A stretch of DNA of 64,000 bases from Pseudomonas aylmerensis. GTDB taxonomy: Bacteria; Pseudomonadota; Gammaproteobacteria; Pseudomonadales; Pseudomonadaceae. Shown one piece after another: positions 1-9,104 of the stretch (its first letter is position 1; every line of letters starts with the position of its first letter). The DNA is taken from NCBI RefSeq assembly GCF_001702265.1, contig NZ_MAUE01000033.1:1-64000 (forward strand), read 5' to 3'. A program made the translations under genes and the position numbers. The notes under the pieces were generated by a model. The model was not told where the DNA came from, ran no database searches, and worked only from the letters and a program-made list of their open reading frames with translations.

Positions 1-44
1 TGCCGGATAAGCACTACAGATATCACTTAAAAACCGCTGCAAAG

Positions 45-89
45 TCCCTCGCCTGATCACACAGTGCGAGGGATTGCAGATGTTTTTTT
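45..89 (+). terminator. Rho-independent-like terminator upstream of the Rhs gene
   Basis: An 8-bp perfect stem (TCCCTCGC at 45-52, GCGAGGGA at 66-73) is followed after about nine bases by a run of eight T (82-89). It would end transcription of a gene lying to the left of the window. The T run sits slightly further from the stem than usual, so this is a probable rather than certain terminator. Confidence 0.5.
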
Positions 90-120
90 TCGATAGCCCC
101 GCCGTTTTGGTGGGTGCGCC

Positions 121-3100
121 TTGATCAACGCCACCAGCCAAACCATCGGCCTCCTGCTGCTGACGGCCATGGATGCCAAGACGCGTGACGTCGAAGCCGT
201 GCTCAGCGACTTCAGGCGCTGCCTCAATTCCTACGAAACCTTGGCGCAAAGCGTCCTCAGCTCTTCGGCGCTGGATGTCGAGCAGGTATTCAAGGTCGGC
301 CGTGAGGTGGCGCTTGTCACGCCGATCAACCGCTCGATCCTTCCCAGCAGTACCGTCGCCGCGTGCCAGGCCAACGGCACATTGACCCTGGTGCACATGT
401 TCCAGAGTTCGAGGTTCGTGCCCATCGGCAATACGCCCGTGATGTTGCAGCGTATCGACCCACACGGCGGCCCGCTGGGGGCGCCCATCCATAAAACCAT
501 CGGGCCCAGCGGCATTCTGGAAGTTACCGAGTGCGATCGTAACCAGCAGTACCGCATCAGTTTCTACCCCAACGTCTCCCAAGAGCATTTCAAGGCGCTG
601 TATGCCTCCTATCAGTCGGTCATCGGGCCGCTGGAGGGCTGGCTGCGCAGCGAGTGGGACGCCACGTTTGCACCGCTGTGGGCGGACTACTCCGAGGCCA
701 ATTTCCTCAAGCGCTACCTGATGCTGCACCGAGCCTACGCCCGGGGATTTGGCAATGCGCTGTATGAACTCTGGGATTCCCTCAAGCAGCTGCTTCAGTG
801 GCTTATGGACCCGCTTGCCAATGCCGAGAAGCTGCTGCATTACCTGTCCCGCGCCGAACTCGAAAAGCTCCTGAACCTCAGCGCCGAAATCCTCGCAAAA
901 GGCATTTTGGTGCTCAGCGATGAGCCGCTGCTGTTCATTTACTTGTCGGTATTGGTCAGTTGGATGCGGATGATGCCGCCGCCGTACATGAATGAATTGC
1001 TCGGGGAAATCAGCGCCGAAGTGCTGATCAACCTGCTGCTGGCCCTCGCCACCGGTGCGATGGGCGTGGCGATCGGCATGAGCGCCAAGGTCCTGGACGG
1101 CATCAAGTCTCGTCGTGCGCGCCAGTGGTTCAAACAGGTGGCCAGGCAATTTGGGAAATCTCGTGTGCAGGGCCATGTCGAGGCGGCCAAACCGTTGTTG
1201 CTGAGGAGCGCAGCGACGCCGATCACGGTGATTCCGGATGTGCCATTGAAGGCCGGGGATCAGCTGATTTCCAACCCGGTGCCGGCGGTTCGCGGCAAGA
1301 CGCAGCGGACGACGTTGGTTCGGCAGGAGCATGTCGACGATGTGCCTGCTGCTGGCAAGAATCCAAACGGGGACTCGGCGGCGCCTGCGGATAAGACCGC
1401 CACTAATGGCTGCCCGGTCTCGATGGTCACGGGCGAGGAATTGCTCACTCTCACCGATGGCACGTTGGATGGAGTCTTGCCGTTTGAGTGGAGCCGCTTG
1501 TACCGCACCAGCGCGGTCGAAGTGGATGGCGGGTTGGGGTTTGGCTGGAGTCATTCGCTGGCGCATCGGCTTGCGGTCTCGGGCGATTGCGTCGTGTGGA
1601 CGGACCATGAGAATCGCATTACTTCGTTTCCGATGCCGACTGTTGCTCGACCTGCAATCACCAATAGCCTGGCCGAAGCGGCAATCTATTTAGGCGCTTC
1701 GCCGGACGAACTGGTGTTGGCGCAGGCGTCGCGCTTCTACCACTTTCGTGACGGCATACTGACCGCGATCAGCGATGCGTATGACAACCGTCTGCGCATT
1801 GCCCGGGATCTTTTGGGGCGCATTGAGCGGCTGGATAACGGTGTCGGGCGTTCGCTGTTCCTGCGTTATGAGTTGGGTCGCATCGTGGCGGTGGACTACC
1901 AGGTCCAGCGCGCCAAGGGCCATGGCCCTTTCGAGTGGATGACTGAGCACAACGTTGTTTCCTACGCCTACGACGACGCTGGCCGACTGGTCTCGGCGAC
2001 CAATGCCGTCGGCGAACGCGAGGTTTATCGGTACGACGATCAGCACGTCATTCTTGAGCGGCAGTTGGCCGGTGGCGCGAGTTTCTTTTGGGCGTGGGAG
2101 CGGGCTGGCAAGGCCGCGCGCTGTGTCCGCCACTGGGCAAGCTTTTCGCAGATGGACACGCGTTATGCCTGGGATGACCACGGGCAGGTCACGGTGTTTA
2201 ACGCTGATGGTAGCCAGGAAGTCTACGTGCACGACCAGCGTGCGCGACTGGTGCAGCGCATTGATCCGGATGGTGCCGAGCATTTCAGATCCTACGACGA
2301 CAAAGGCCGGTTGACGGTCGAGCAGGATCCGCTGGGCGCGGTGACGGCGTATCAGTACGACGAAGCCGGACGCTTGGTGGCGGTGTTTCCGGGAGACGAT
2401 GAGCCGACGTCCTACGAGCATGACAATGGGTTCGTACGGGTGGTAAGGCGTGGTGAGGCTGCCTGGAAATATGAGCGTAATGACCAGGGCGATATCGTTC
2501 GTAAGACCGATCCCGACGGCAATGTAACGGACTACAGCTACGACAAGCAGGGACAACTGACCGGGGTCTGGTTTCCCGACAACAGCTGCCATCGGCTGGT
2601 GTGGAATGAGCGTGGTCAGTTGCTGGAAGAACAACTGCCAAATGGCGGGGTCAAGCGCTACCGCTATGACGACCTCGGGCGGCAGGTGGCGCGTGAGGAT
2701 GCGCATGGGGCGCTGACCGAGTATCAGTGGGACAGCGTCGGGCGGCTAACTCGTGTCGTGTTGCCAGGTGGTGCGGCGCGGGAATACAGCTACAACCCCT
2801 ACGGAAAGATCACCTCCGAGCGTGATGAGCTGGGGCATGTCACCCGCTACGAATACGCCGATGGCTTGCACCTGATCAGCCGGCGCATCAATGCCGATGG
2901 CAGCCAGGTCAACTACCGCTACGACAACGTGCGGTTATTGCTCACCGAGATCGAAAACGAGGTAGGCGAGACCTACACACTCGACTATCACCTCAATGGC
3001 CTGATCCAGCAGGAAGTCGGCTTCGACGGCCAACGGACGGCTTATGCCTACGACCTCAACGGCAAACTGCAGGAAAAAACTGAGTACGGCGACGATGGCA

Positions 3101-4965
3101 GTCAGCTGGTTACCCGTTATGAGCGAGACCACGCTGGCCGTCTCGTAAGAAAAGTACTTCCCGATGCCAGCGTCGTCGATTATGCCTACGACCGCCAAGG
3201 CAACCTCCTTAGCGTCGACGATGGCCACTGGGCACTCGCCTACGAATACGACCCACAAAACCGCCTCACCGCCGAACACCAGGGCTGGGGCACCTTGCGC
3301 TACGGCTATGACGCCTGTGGGCAGCTGCAACACTTGCGTCTACCCGACAACAATCGCGTGGTGTTCAAACACGATAAGGGTGGGCAACTGGCGAAGGTCG
3401 AGTTAAATGACCAGACGCTCACCACTCACCTTTTCGATGCAGGCCGCGAACACCAACGAGGCCAAGGCAAGTTACTCAGCAGTTACCAATACAACGCTCA
3501 AGGACGTCTGTTCGCTCACGGTATAAGCGACGTCGAAGGCGCGATTTACCAACGCCAATACGACTACGACAAATCCGGCAACCTCACCCGCCTGCTCGAC
3601 ACCCGCAAAGGCGAACACCACTACCACTACGCCCCCCTCGCCCGCCTGACCCGTGCCGACCACTCGCAGGATGTGCAAGAACGCTTCGGCCACGACCCGG
3701 CCAGCAACCTGCTGATGCAAGACCGCCCAGGGCCGGACATCGTCGCGGGTAACCGGCTGATGATCCAGGGCGACCGCCATTACGACTATGACGCCTTCGG
3801 TAACTTGATTCGCGAACGACGTGGCCGTGCGCACGCGCTGATCACCGAATACCGCTACGACTGCCAGCACCGCCTCATCGGAATCACCCAACCCAACGGC
3901 CAAACCGCGAGCTACCGCTACGACCCGTTTGGGCGGCGGATCAGCAAAACCGTTGATGAAATAACCACGGAGTTTTTCTGGCAAGGCGACAAGCTGATTG
4001 CTGAGCATCACGCGGATCGTCATCGCAGCTATCTCTACGAACCCGACAGTTTCCGTCCACTGGCACTGCTGGAAGGTTTCGGCCCAAAAGCCACCACCCC
4101 CTATCACTACCAACTCGACCACCTGGGCACCCCACAGGAACTCACCGCCCCCGACGGCGAAATCGTCTGGTCCGCCCATTACCGTGCCTATGGAGAAATC
4201 AGCCGCCTCGACGCCGGAAAAGTCGACAACCCGCTACGTTTTCAGGGTCAGTACTTCGATCAGGAAAGCGGGCTGCACTACAACCGCCATCGCTACTACA
4301 ATCCGGATGTTGGCCGCTACCTGACGCCGGATCCGGTGAAGCTGGCGGGAGGGATCAATGCGTACCTGTACGTGCCCAATCCTACGGGATGGGTTGATCC
4401 GTTAGGGTTAAGCTCATGTCCAGGTGGAGACGAATGCAAGCCTAACGCTCCTCCTATTTTTTTGAAGCCGAGCGTTAATGAAGGCGCGCCCGCTCTACCT
4501 CAACTGGCGCACACTCAACGACAGACGAGAATAGATGAACTGGCAGAGGCAAATGCAAAACAAAAAGTACTGGATTGGGAGCAGAAATACGATATGCACT
4601 CGGTTGAAAAGCATGGCCCAGAGATACCAGACAACGCTTTAAAGCAAAGATCTATTGATGGAACAAATCCGACCACTGGGGCGAGAGGAACTATTAATTC
4701 CAGCTCCCAATTTAAAACCTGGGGAATGCAGCTCCACGCTATAAATAAAGCCATGGGTAGGATGCAAAGCGACCCACCATTTCCTACAGGTCTTGATGGA
4801 AGAGGTAACCCCGTGGTTATAGTCGAGCTACCGGGAGCCGGGCGAGGCTACAAACCTAACCGCAGGGACGTAAACGATCCTAAGTACATTGAAAACATGG
4901 ACAGAGCGGAGGTCAGATTTGACAGAAACAATCCAACTCGGCCATTCACTGCATTCCCTAAGTGA
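121..4965 (+). CDS. Rhs-family polymorphic toxin with C-terminal effector tip
   Basis: A 1614-residue Rhs/YD-repeat protein. The first ~420 residues contain hydrophobic stretches around 290-355 and no recognisable PAAR domain. A DUF6531-type segment follows (CPVSMVTGEE, then PFEWSRLYRTS), then about 900 residues of repeated YD motifs (YRYDDLGR, YAYDDAGR), which in this family form a hollow shell. The core ends in a typical hyperconserved region (GLHYNRHRYYNPDVGRYLTPDP) and the DPLGL motif near residue 1435. Everything after it (~175 residues) is the variable toxin, with an HSVEKHG motif, an SSSQF segment and an RPFTAFP end. Base composition drops to AT-richer sequence just after DPLGL, as expected for exchanged tips. 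The start is an unusual TTG at 121 (a stop lies upstream at 94); ATG at 169 is the alternative. The toxin activity is not identified; a nuclease is a guess from the His/Lys/His pattern. The delivery route is not shown by the window. Confidence 0.9.
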   Translation: MINATSQTIGLLLLTAMDAKTRDVEAVLSDFRRCLNSYETLAQSVLSSSALDVEQVFKVGREVALVTPINRSILPSSTVAACQANGTLTLVHMFQSSRFVPIGNTPVMLQRIDPHGGPLGAPIHKTIGPSGILEVTECDRNQQYRISFYPNVSQEHFKALYASYQSVIGPLEGWLRSEWDATFAPLWADYSEANFLKRYLMLHRAYARGFGNALYELWDSLKQLLQWLMDPLANAEKLLHYLSRAELEKLLNLSAEILAKGILVLSDEPLLFIYLSVLVSWMRMMPPPYMNELLGEISAEVLINLLLALATGAMGVAIGMSAKVLDGIKSRRARQWFKQVARQFGKSRVQGHVEAAKPLLLRSAATPITVIPDVPLKAGDQLISNPVPAVRGKTQRTTLVRQEHVDDVPAAGKNPNGDSAAPADKTATNGCPVSMVTGEELLTLTDGTLDGVLPFEWSRLYRTSAVEVDGGLGFGWSHSLAHRLAVSGDCVVWTDHENRITSFPMPTVARPAITNSLAEAAIYLGASPDELVLAQASRFYHFRDGILTAISDAYDNRLRIARDLLGRIERLDNGVGRSLFLRYELGRIVAVDYQVQRAKGHGPFEWMTEHNVVSYAYDDAGRLVSATNAVGEREVYRYDDQHVILERQLAGGASFFWAWERAGKAARCVRHWASFSQMDTRYAWDDHGQVTVFNADGSQEVYVHDQRARLVQRIDPDGAEHFRSYDDKGRLTVEQDPLGAVTAYQYDEAGRLVAVFPGDDEPTSYEHDNGFVRVVRRGEAAWKYERNDQGDIVRKTDPDGNVTDYSYDKQGQLTGVWFPDNSCHRLVWNERGQLLEEQLPNGGVKRYRYDDLGRQVAREDAHGALTEYQWDSVGRLTRVVLPGGAAREYSYNPYGKITSERDELGHVTRYEYADGLHLISRRINADGSQVNYRYDNVRLLLTEIENEVGETYTLDYHLNGLIQQEVGFDGQRTAYAYDLNGKLQEKTEYGDDGSQLVTRYERDHAGRLVRKVLPDASVVDYAYDRQGNLLSVDDGHWALAYEYDPQNRLTAEHQGWGTLRYGYDACGQLQHLRLPDNNRVVFKHDKGGQLAKVELNDQTLTTHLFDAGREHQRGQGKLLSSYQYNAQGRLFAHGISDVEGAIYQRQYDYDKSGNLTRLLDTRKGEHHYHYAPLARLTRADHSQDVQERFGHDPASNLLMQDRPGPDIVAGNRLMIQGDRHYDYDAFGNLIRERRGRAHALITEYRYDCQHRLIGITQPNGQTASYRYDPFGRRISKTVDEITTEFFWQGDKLIAEHHADRHRSYLYEPDSFRPLALLEGFGPKATTPYHYQLDHLGTPQELTAPDGEIVWSAHYRAYGEISRLDAGKVDNPLRFQGQYFDQESGLHYNRHRYYNPDVGRYLTPDPVKLAGGINAYLYVPNPTGWVDPLGLSSCPGGDECKPNAPPIFLKPSVNEGAPALPQLAHTQRQTRIDELAEANAKQKVLDWEQKYDMHSVEKHGPEIPDNALKQRSIDGTNPTTGARGTINSSSQFKTWGMQLHAINKAMGRMQSDPPFPTGLDGRGNPVVIVELPGAGRGYKPNRRDVNDPKYIENMDRAEVRFDRNNPTRPFTAFPK

Positions 4966-4972
4966 GTAGACA

Positions 4973-5389
4973 ATGCTGAAATGCCCATTCATGAATACTC
5001 CTTACACTCCTAATATCTCTCATATATTGGGAGCTCTATCGATATACGATCTTGAGGAGACAGCTGGCAAAGAACTATGGAAGTACGACCCTAACAACGA
5101 GAAAGACCGAGAAACAATCATAATTTCTTTTATTCTGAAGGACCTCATGTATCTGTCATATAGACATCGCTTCGTATTGATGTCTGAACTCAGAGATGCA
5201 TTGGACAACCCCGACTTTGACTTCTCGAAAGAATTCGAAAGCGATTACGACGAGTACATAACTATGGCTTGGGACGAAACAGAAATCGCCGACCCTAGAG
5301 GCTTCTTCGCCGATATCTACCGTTTAGCCAATAAGGTCTGGAAAGACGACCTCGAAAAAGCCAGCCTCGAAGACCAGTCAACGTGGTAA
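4973..5389 (+). CDS. Putative immunity protein to the Rhs toxin tip
   Basis: A 138-residue acidic, soluble protein starting seven bases after the Rhs stop codon. It has no signal peptide, so a cytoplasmic target is likely. I recognise no named family; the sequence is rich in Asp/Glu and aromatic residues (YDEYITMAWDETE). Position, AT-rich composition matching the Rhs tip, and small size are what identify it as the cognate immunity protein. This is inference from genetic context, since neutralisation cannot be seen in sequence. The start could be ATG 4973 or ATG 4991 (giving 132 residues); no strong ribosome binding site separates the two. Confidence 0.7.
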   Translation: MLKCPFMNTPYTPNISHILGALSIYDLEETAGKELWKYDPNNEKDRETIIISFILKDLMYLSYRHRFVLMSELRDALDNPDFDFSKEFESDYDEYITMAWDETEIADPRGFFADIYRLANKVWKDDLEKASLEDQSTW

Positions 5390-5413
5390 CACCGCCACTC
5401 TCCCTGACAACCC

Positions 5414-5448
5414 AAACCCTGTGACGAGCGTTTGCCCCCACAGGGTTT
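5414..5448. terminator. Hairpin between convergent immunity gene and hemB
   Basis: A perfect 10-bp inverted repeat (AAACCCTGTG at 5414-5423, CACAGGGTTT at 5439-5448) sits between the convergent immunity gene and hemB. Short T/A runs flank both sides, so it may end both transcripts. Confidence 0.55.
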
Positions 5449-5457
5449 GCACTGCCC

Positions 5458-6432
5458 TTAGATCCCAGCCAACGCCAAATCCATCGCGAAGTAGGTGAAG
5501 ATAAGGTCCGCCCCCGCACGCTTGATCGACCCCAACGTCTCACGTACGACCCGATCCTCATCGATCGCGCCCGCCTGGGCGCCGAACTTGATCATCGCGT
5601 ACTCGCCGCTCACTTGATAGGCCGCCACCGGCAGGCGCGACGCCTCGCGGATGTCGCGGATGATGTCGAGGTAGGCTCCGGCCGGCTTGACCATCAGGGC
5701 GTCTGCACCTTCCTGTTCATCCAGCAGTGATTCGCGCACGGCTTCGCGGCGGTTCATCGGGTTCATCTGGTAGCTTTTGCGGTCGCCCTTGAGCGCGCTG
5801 CCGCCGGCTTCGCGGAAGGGGCCGTAGAGGGCCGAGGCGAATTTGGTCGAGTAGGCCATGATCGGGATATGCGTGAAGCCGGCGTCGTCCAAGGCGCGGC
5901 GGATGGCCTGGACCTGGCCGTCCATCGCTGCCGACGGGGCGATCACATCAGCGCCCGCGCGGGCGGCAGCGACGGCTTGTTTGCCGAGGTTGACCAGGGT
6001 CGCGTCGTTGTCGACATGCGCGCCGTGCATCACGCCGCAGTGGCCGTGGTCGGTGTATTCGCAGAAGCAGGTGTCGGACATCACCACCATTTCCGGCACG
6101 GCGTCCTTGATGATCGAAGACATGCGCGAGACCAGGCCGCGTTCCTTCCAGGTGTCGCTGCCGCTGGCGTCGAGGTGGTGGGACACGCCAAAGGTCATCA
6201 CCGACTTGATGCCGGCACGGGCGTAGCGCTCGATCTCGCCGGCCAGTTTCTTCTCAGGGATACGCTGTACACCCGGCATGCTGGTGATCGGCACGAAGTC
6301 GTCGATTTCTTCTTCGACGAAAATCGGCAACACCAGGTCGTTGAGGGTGAACTCGGTTTCCTGGAACAAGCCACGCAGCTCCGGGGAGCGGCGCAGGCGG
6401 CGTGGGCGGGCTTGGGGGAACTGGCTGGTCAT
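5458..6432 (-). CDS. hemB: Delta-aminolevulinic acid dehydratase, zinc-type
   Basis: Porphobilinogen synthase, condensing two 5-aminolevulinate molecules in cytoplasmic haem/tetrapyrrole synthesis. The 324 residues are the usual length. The two Schiff-base lysines are present (K197 in MAYSTKFAS, K249 in ALMVKPAGAY). The metal site is of the Zn type: Cys122, Cys124 and Cys132 in DTCFCEYTDHGHC, matching E. coli C120/C122/C130. The main HemB of P. aeruginosa instead has Asp at these positions and uses Mg, so this is probably a second, zinc-requiring copy. I chose ATG 6432 because an AGGA sits six bases upstream; an in-frame upstream extension to 6474 lacks this. It is transcribed alone, convergent with the Rhs immunity gene. 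Confidence 0.93.
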   Translation of the reverse strand: MTSQFPQARPRRLRRSPELRGLFQETEFTLNDLVLPIFVEEEIDDFVPITSMPGVQRIPEKKLAGEIERYARAGIKSVMTFGVSHHLDASGSDTWKERGLVSRMSSIIKDAVPEMVVMSDTCFCEYTDHGHCGVMHGAHVDNDATLVNLGKQAVAAARAGADVIAPSAAMDGQVQAIRRALDDAGFTHIPIMAYSTKFASALYGPFREAGGSALKGDRKSYQMNPMNRREAVRESLLDEQEGADALMVKPAGAYLDIIRDIREASRLPVAAYQVSGEYAMIKFGAQAGAIDEDRVVRETLGSIKRAGADLIFTYFAMDLALAGI

Positions 6433-6562
6433 GGCGGTCCTGACTGGGTGTAAAACAGTAGAGGCAGAAAACAATGGGGCGAAAGCTTATGCCCGCAGGC
6501 CCAGGCAACACAAATGCCAAGGGCCCAACAGTGTATTGCGTGGGGCGTAATAATTTATTGAT

Positions 6563-7405
6563 CTAGAGCTGTAGACGCCCCGTGATGCACACCGCGACGG
6601 CGCCACCGATCCAGATTTCATCGCCCTGGCGCTCGACGTGAATGCGCCCCGCACGCCCAATGGCCGTGCCCTGGCTGACCACATACCGCTCAGGCGCCAA
6701 CCCCTCGCCGAGCAGCCATTGGGCAACGCCGGCGTTCAGGCTGCCGGTGGCCGGATCTTCCTGGGCGCCGTCGCCTGCGACAAAGGCACGCACCTCAAAC
6801 TGCGCGTCGACGTCATCATGCGCGGGGTTGCAGGGAGCGATCACACCCACGGCCAACCCCAGCAGTTGCGAAAAGTCCGGCTGCACTGCCAGGACTTGCT
6901 GGCGGTCAGCCAACATCACCGCGAGCCACCCCGCGCCGTTATCGACCCACTGGCTGCGCACGATAGCCCCCGGTACCAGGCCCAAACCCAGGCGCACACG
7001 CTCCAGCAACGGCGCGTCGACTGGACCTGAACGCAACAGCGGCGGCGCGATGAACGCCAGCTCATCGCCCTGGCGCCGGATGCGTACCAGGCCGATCTCG
7101 CACTCCTGGATGATCTCCTCGCCGTGGGGTACGCCCCCGGCCTGCAGCCACGCATGGCAACTGCCCAGGGTCGGATGGCCGGCGAAAGGCAGTTCCTGCA
7201 AGGTGGTGAAAATGCGCACCCGGTAGTCCGCCCGTGGATCGCGGGGCGTCAGCAAAAACGTGGTTTCACTGAGATTGGTCCAACGGGCGAAATCCGCCAT
7301 TTGCGCATCGCTGAGGCTGTCGGCACCGAGTACCACGGCCAGCGGGTTGCCCTTGAGCGCGACGTTGCTGAACACATCCAGCTGCTTGAAATCGAAAGTC
7401 GGCAT
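6563..7405 (-). CDS. PhzF-family isomerase-like protein
   Basis: A 280-residue protein of the PhzF/DapF fold. The family signature FSNVALKGNPLAVV is near the N terminus, the catalytic glutamate lies in LSETTFL (around residue 47), and the second-half motifs ELPFAGHPTLGS and GAQEDPATGSLN are intact. Only a minority of the family take part in phenazine synthesis, and no phenazine genes are nearby, so the substrate is unknown. It starts three bases after the stop of the GST gene, so the two are almost certainly cotranscribed (GST first). Confidence 0.85.
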   Translation of the reverse strand: MPTFDFKQLDVFSNVALKGNPLAVVLGADSLSDAQMADFARWTNLSETTFLLTPRDPRADYRVRIFTTLQELPFAGHPTLGSCHAWLQAGGVPHGEEIIQECEIGLVRIRRQGDELAFIAPPLLRSGPVDAPLLERVRLGLGLVPGAIVRSQWVDNGAGWLAVMLADRQQVLAVQPDFSQLLGLAVGVIAPCNPAHDDVDAQFEVRAFVAGDGAQEDPATGSLNAGVAQWLLGEGLAPERYVVSQGTAIGRAGRIHVERQGDEIWIGGAVAVCITGRLQL

Positions 7406-7408
7406 GGG

Positions 7409-8107
7409 TCAGCTCGGTATGTTCAGGCCACGGATGACCGCCGGCCGGGCAACAAAGCCGTCCAGCGCGCGCAGTACGTTAGGGAAGTCGGCAATGCCCA
7501 CCAGGTCGCCGGATTCGTAGAAGCCGATCAGGTTGCGGATCCACGGAAAGGTCGCGATGTCGGCAATGCTGTACTCATCGCCCATGATCCACGTGCGGCC
7601 CAACAGGCGCTTTTCCAGGACATCGAGCAAACGCCGGGATTCGGCGGCGTAGCGGTCACGGGGACGCTTGTCTTCGTAGGCCTTGCCGGCGAACTTGTTG
7701 AAAAAGCCCACCTGGCCGAACATCGGGCCGATACCGGCCATCTGAAACATCAGCCACTGAATGGTTTCGTAACGTGTCGCCGGGTCTTCAGACAGCAACT
7801 GGCTGGTTTTTTCCGCCAGGTAAATCAGGATCGCGCCGGACTCGAACAGGGCCAGCGGCTGCCCGCTGGGGCCGTTCGGGTCAATGATCGCGGGGATCTT
7901 GTTGTTGGGGTTCAGCGAGAGAAATTCCGCCGACAGTTGGTCCTGGGTCTCGAAGCTGACCTTGTGTGCCTCATAGGGCAGCCCCAGCTCTTCGAGCATG
8001 ATCGAGACTTTTACCCCGTTGGGCGTGGGCAGCGAGTACAGTTGCAGGCGGTCCGGATGCTGTGCAGGCCATTTACTGTTGATCGGGAAGGCGGCGATTG
8101 AGTTCAT
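7409..8107 (-). CDS. Nu-class-like glutathione S-transferase (YfcG/YghU type)
   Basis: A 232-residue GST with an N-terminal thioredoxin-like domain (LYSLPTPNGVKVSIMLEELG, NPNNKIPAII, ESGAILIYLAEK) and a helical C-terminal domain (MGDEYSIADIATFPW). The TPNGxK active-site pattern is that of bacterial nu-class enzymes such as E. coli YfcG and YghU, which act as disulfide-bond reductases using glutathione. I chose ATG 8107: the GST fold begins ~20 residues later and an AGGGA lies upstream; the longer open frame to 8263 has no family-like sequence. It forms an operon with the downstream PhzF-family gene. Confidence 0.88.
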   Translation of the reverse strand: MNSIAAFPINSKWPAQHPDRLQLYSLPTPNGVKVSIMLEELGLPYEAHKVSFETQDQLSAEFLSLNPNNKIPAIIDPNGPSGQPLALFESGAILIYLAEKTSQLLSEDPATRYETIQWLMFQMAGIGPMFGQVGFFNKFAGKAYEDKRPRDRYAAESRRLLDVLEKRLLGRTWIMGDEYSIADIATFPWIRNLIGFYESGDLVGIADFPNVLRALDGFVARPAVIRGLNIPS

Positions 8108-8358
8108 CGGGAAGTCCCTGTGCGCAAAGCCTCCATGATAGCCAGCTGTCACCTGTCCTGCATGGGTCATCAATGCGCAACATCCGCTGGCTAATATCCC
8201 GCATGGGCGAACCAATAGGCCCAGGCACACTCTTAAGTGCGCTCTTACGGTGAATGGAGGCACCTCGCTTTATCGACAAGGAACACCGCAGGACGCCGGA
8301 TGCGTCACTGGGGCCGGGCTTGTCCGCCTTAATCCGAAGCACCGAAGACTCGACACTC

Positions 8359-9060
8359 ATGACCATCAAGCCTCTGTGCCTTGCGCTGCGCCTCAAACGC
8401 TACTCCTACATCATGTTGCCGCTGCTGCTGGTCGGCGGCGCCATCGGCCTGACCCTGGAATCGCGCATCAGCAGCGCCGAACAGGTCGACGGCGTGCAAA
8501 CCCTGGTATTCCTGCGCCACGGAGAGAAACCCGCCGGTGGCCTCGGGCAACTCAATTGCCAGGGCCTCAACCGGGCGATGAACCTGGCCACGGTATTGCC
8601 GGAAAAATTCGGCAAGGCCAATTTCGTGTTCGCGGCCAACCCGACGCGCAATGTCGAGGAAGGCGAGCTGGACAACTCCTACAGCTACATTCGGCCGCTG
8701 ATGACCATCAGCCCCAGCGCCATCAAGCTGGGCCTGCCGGTCAACATCAAGTTTTCGGCGAATGACACCAGCGCCCTTGCCGATGAGCTGGTCGAGGACA
8801 AGTATCACAACTCGATCATCTATACCGCCTGGTCCCACGGCTACCTGCCGGAGTTGATCAACAAAGTGGCCAGCGAGGCCTCGGGCGAAAAACACACCAT
8901 CACCGACGACTGGTCGGGCAGCGACTACGACTCGCTGTACGTGCTGACATTGACCTGGCACAACGGCAAGGCCTCGCTGCTGAGCCGCAACTATAAACAG
9001 GGCCTGGACAACGGCGAAGAGACCTGCCCGCTCCCCACGCAGGTGAGAGCCGATAGCTGA
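8359..9060 (+). CDS. Membrane-anchored histidine phosphatase family protein
   Basis: A 233-residue protein with a single N-terminal hydrophobic anchor (around residues 16-31) followed by a histidine-phosphatase-like domain. The catalytic RHG motif is in LVFLRHGEKP. A second conserved histidine is likely in YTAWSHGYLPE. The anchor suggests an extracytoplasmic phosphatase domain. The substrate is unknown. ATG 8359 is preferred because the preceding open frame from 8254 carries no plausible protein sequence. The Shine-Dalgarno match is weak. It is divergent from the GST/PhzF pair and followed 44 bases later by a permease gene. Confidence 0.75.
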   Translation: MTIKPLCLALRLKRYSYIMLPLLLVGGAIGLTLESRISSAEQVDGVQTLVFLRHGEKPAGGLGQLNCQGLNRAMNLATVLPEKFGKANFVFAANPTRNVEEGELDNSYSYIRPLMTISPSAIKLGLPVNIKFSANDTSALADELVEDKYHNSIIYTAWSHGYLPELINKVASEASGEKHTITDDWSGSDYDSLYVLTLTWHNGKASLLSRNYKQGLDNGEETCPLPTQVRADS

Positions 9061-9104
9061 GAGCGTATGATGCGCCGCTATTGACTCATCTGCGGATCAT
9101 CCCC

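Noticed and set aside
1690..2706. A 338-codon minus-strand frame inside the Rhs gene
   Set aside because: Antisense of YD repeats; no start signal or family match.
6563..7405. Phenazine biosynthesis gene phzF
   Set aside because: Family resemblance only; no other phz genes are nearby and most PhzF-family proteins are unrelated to phenazines.
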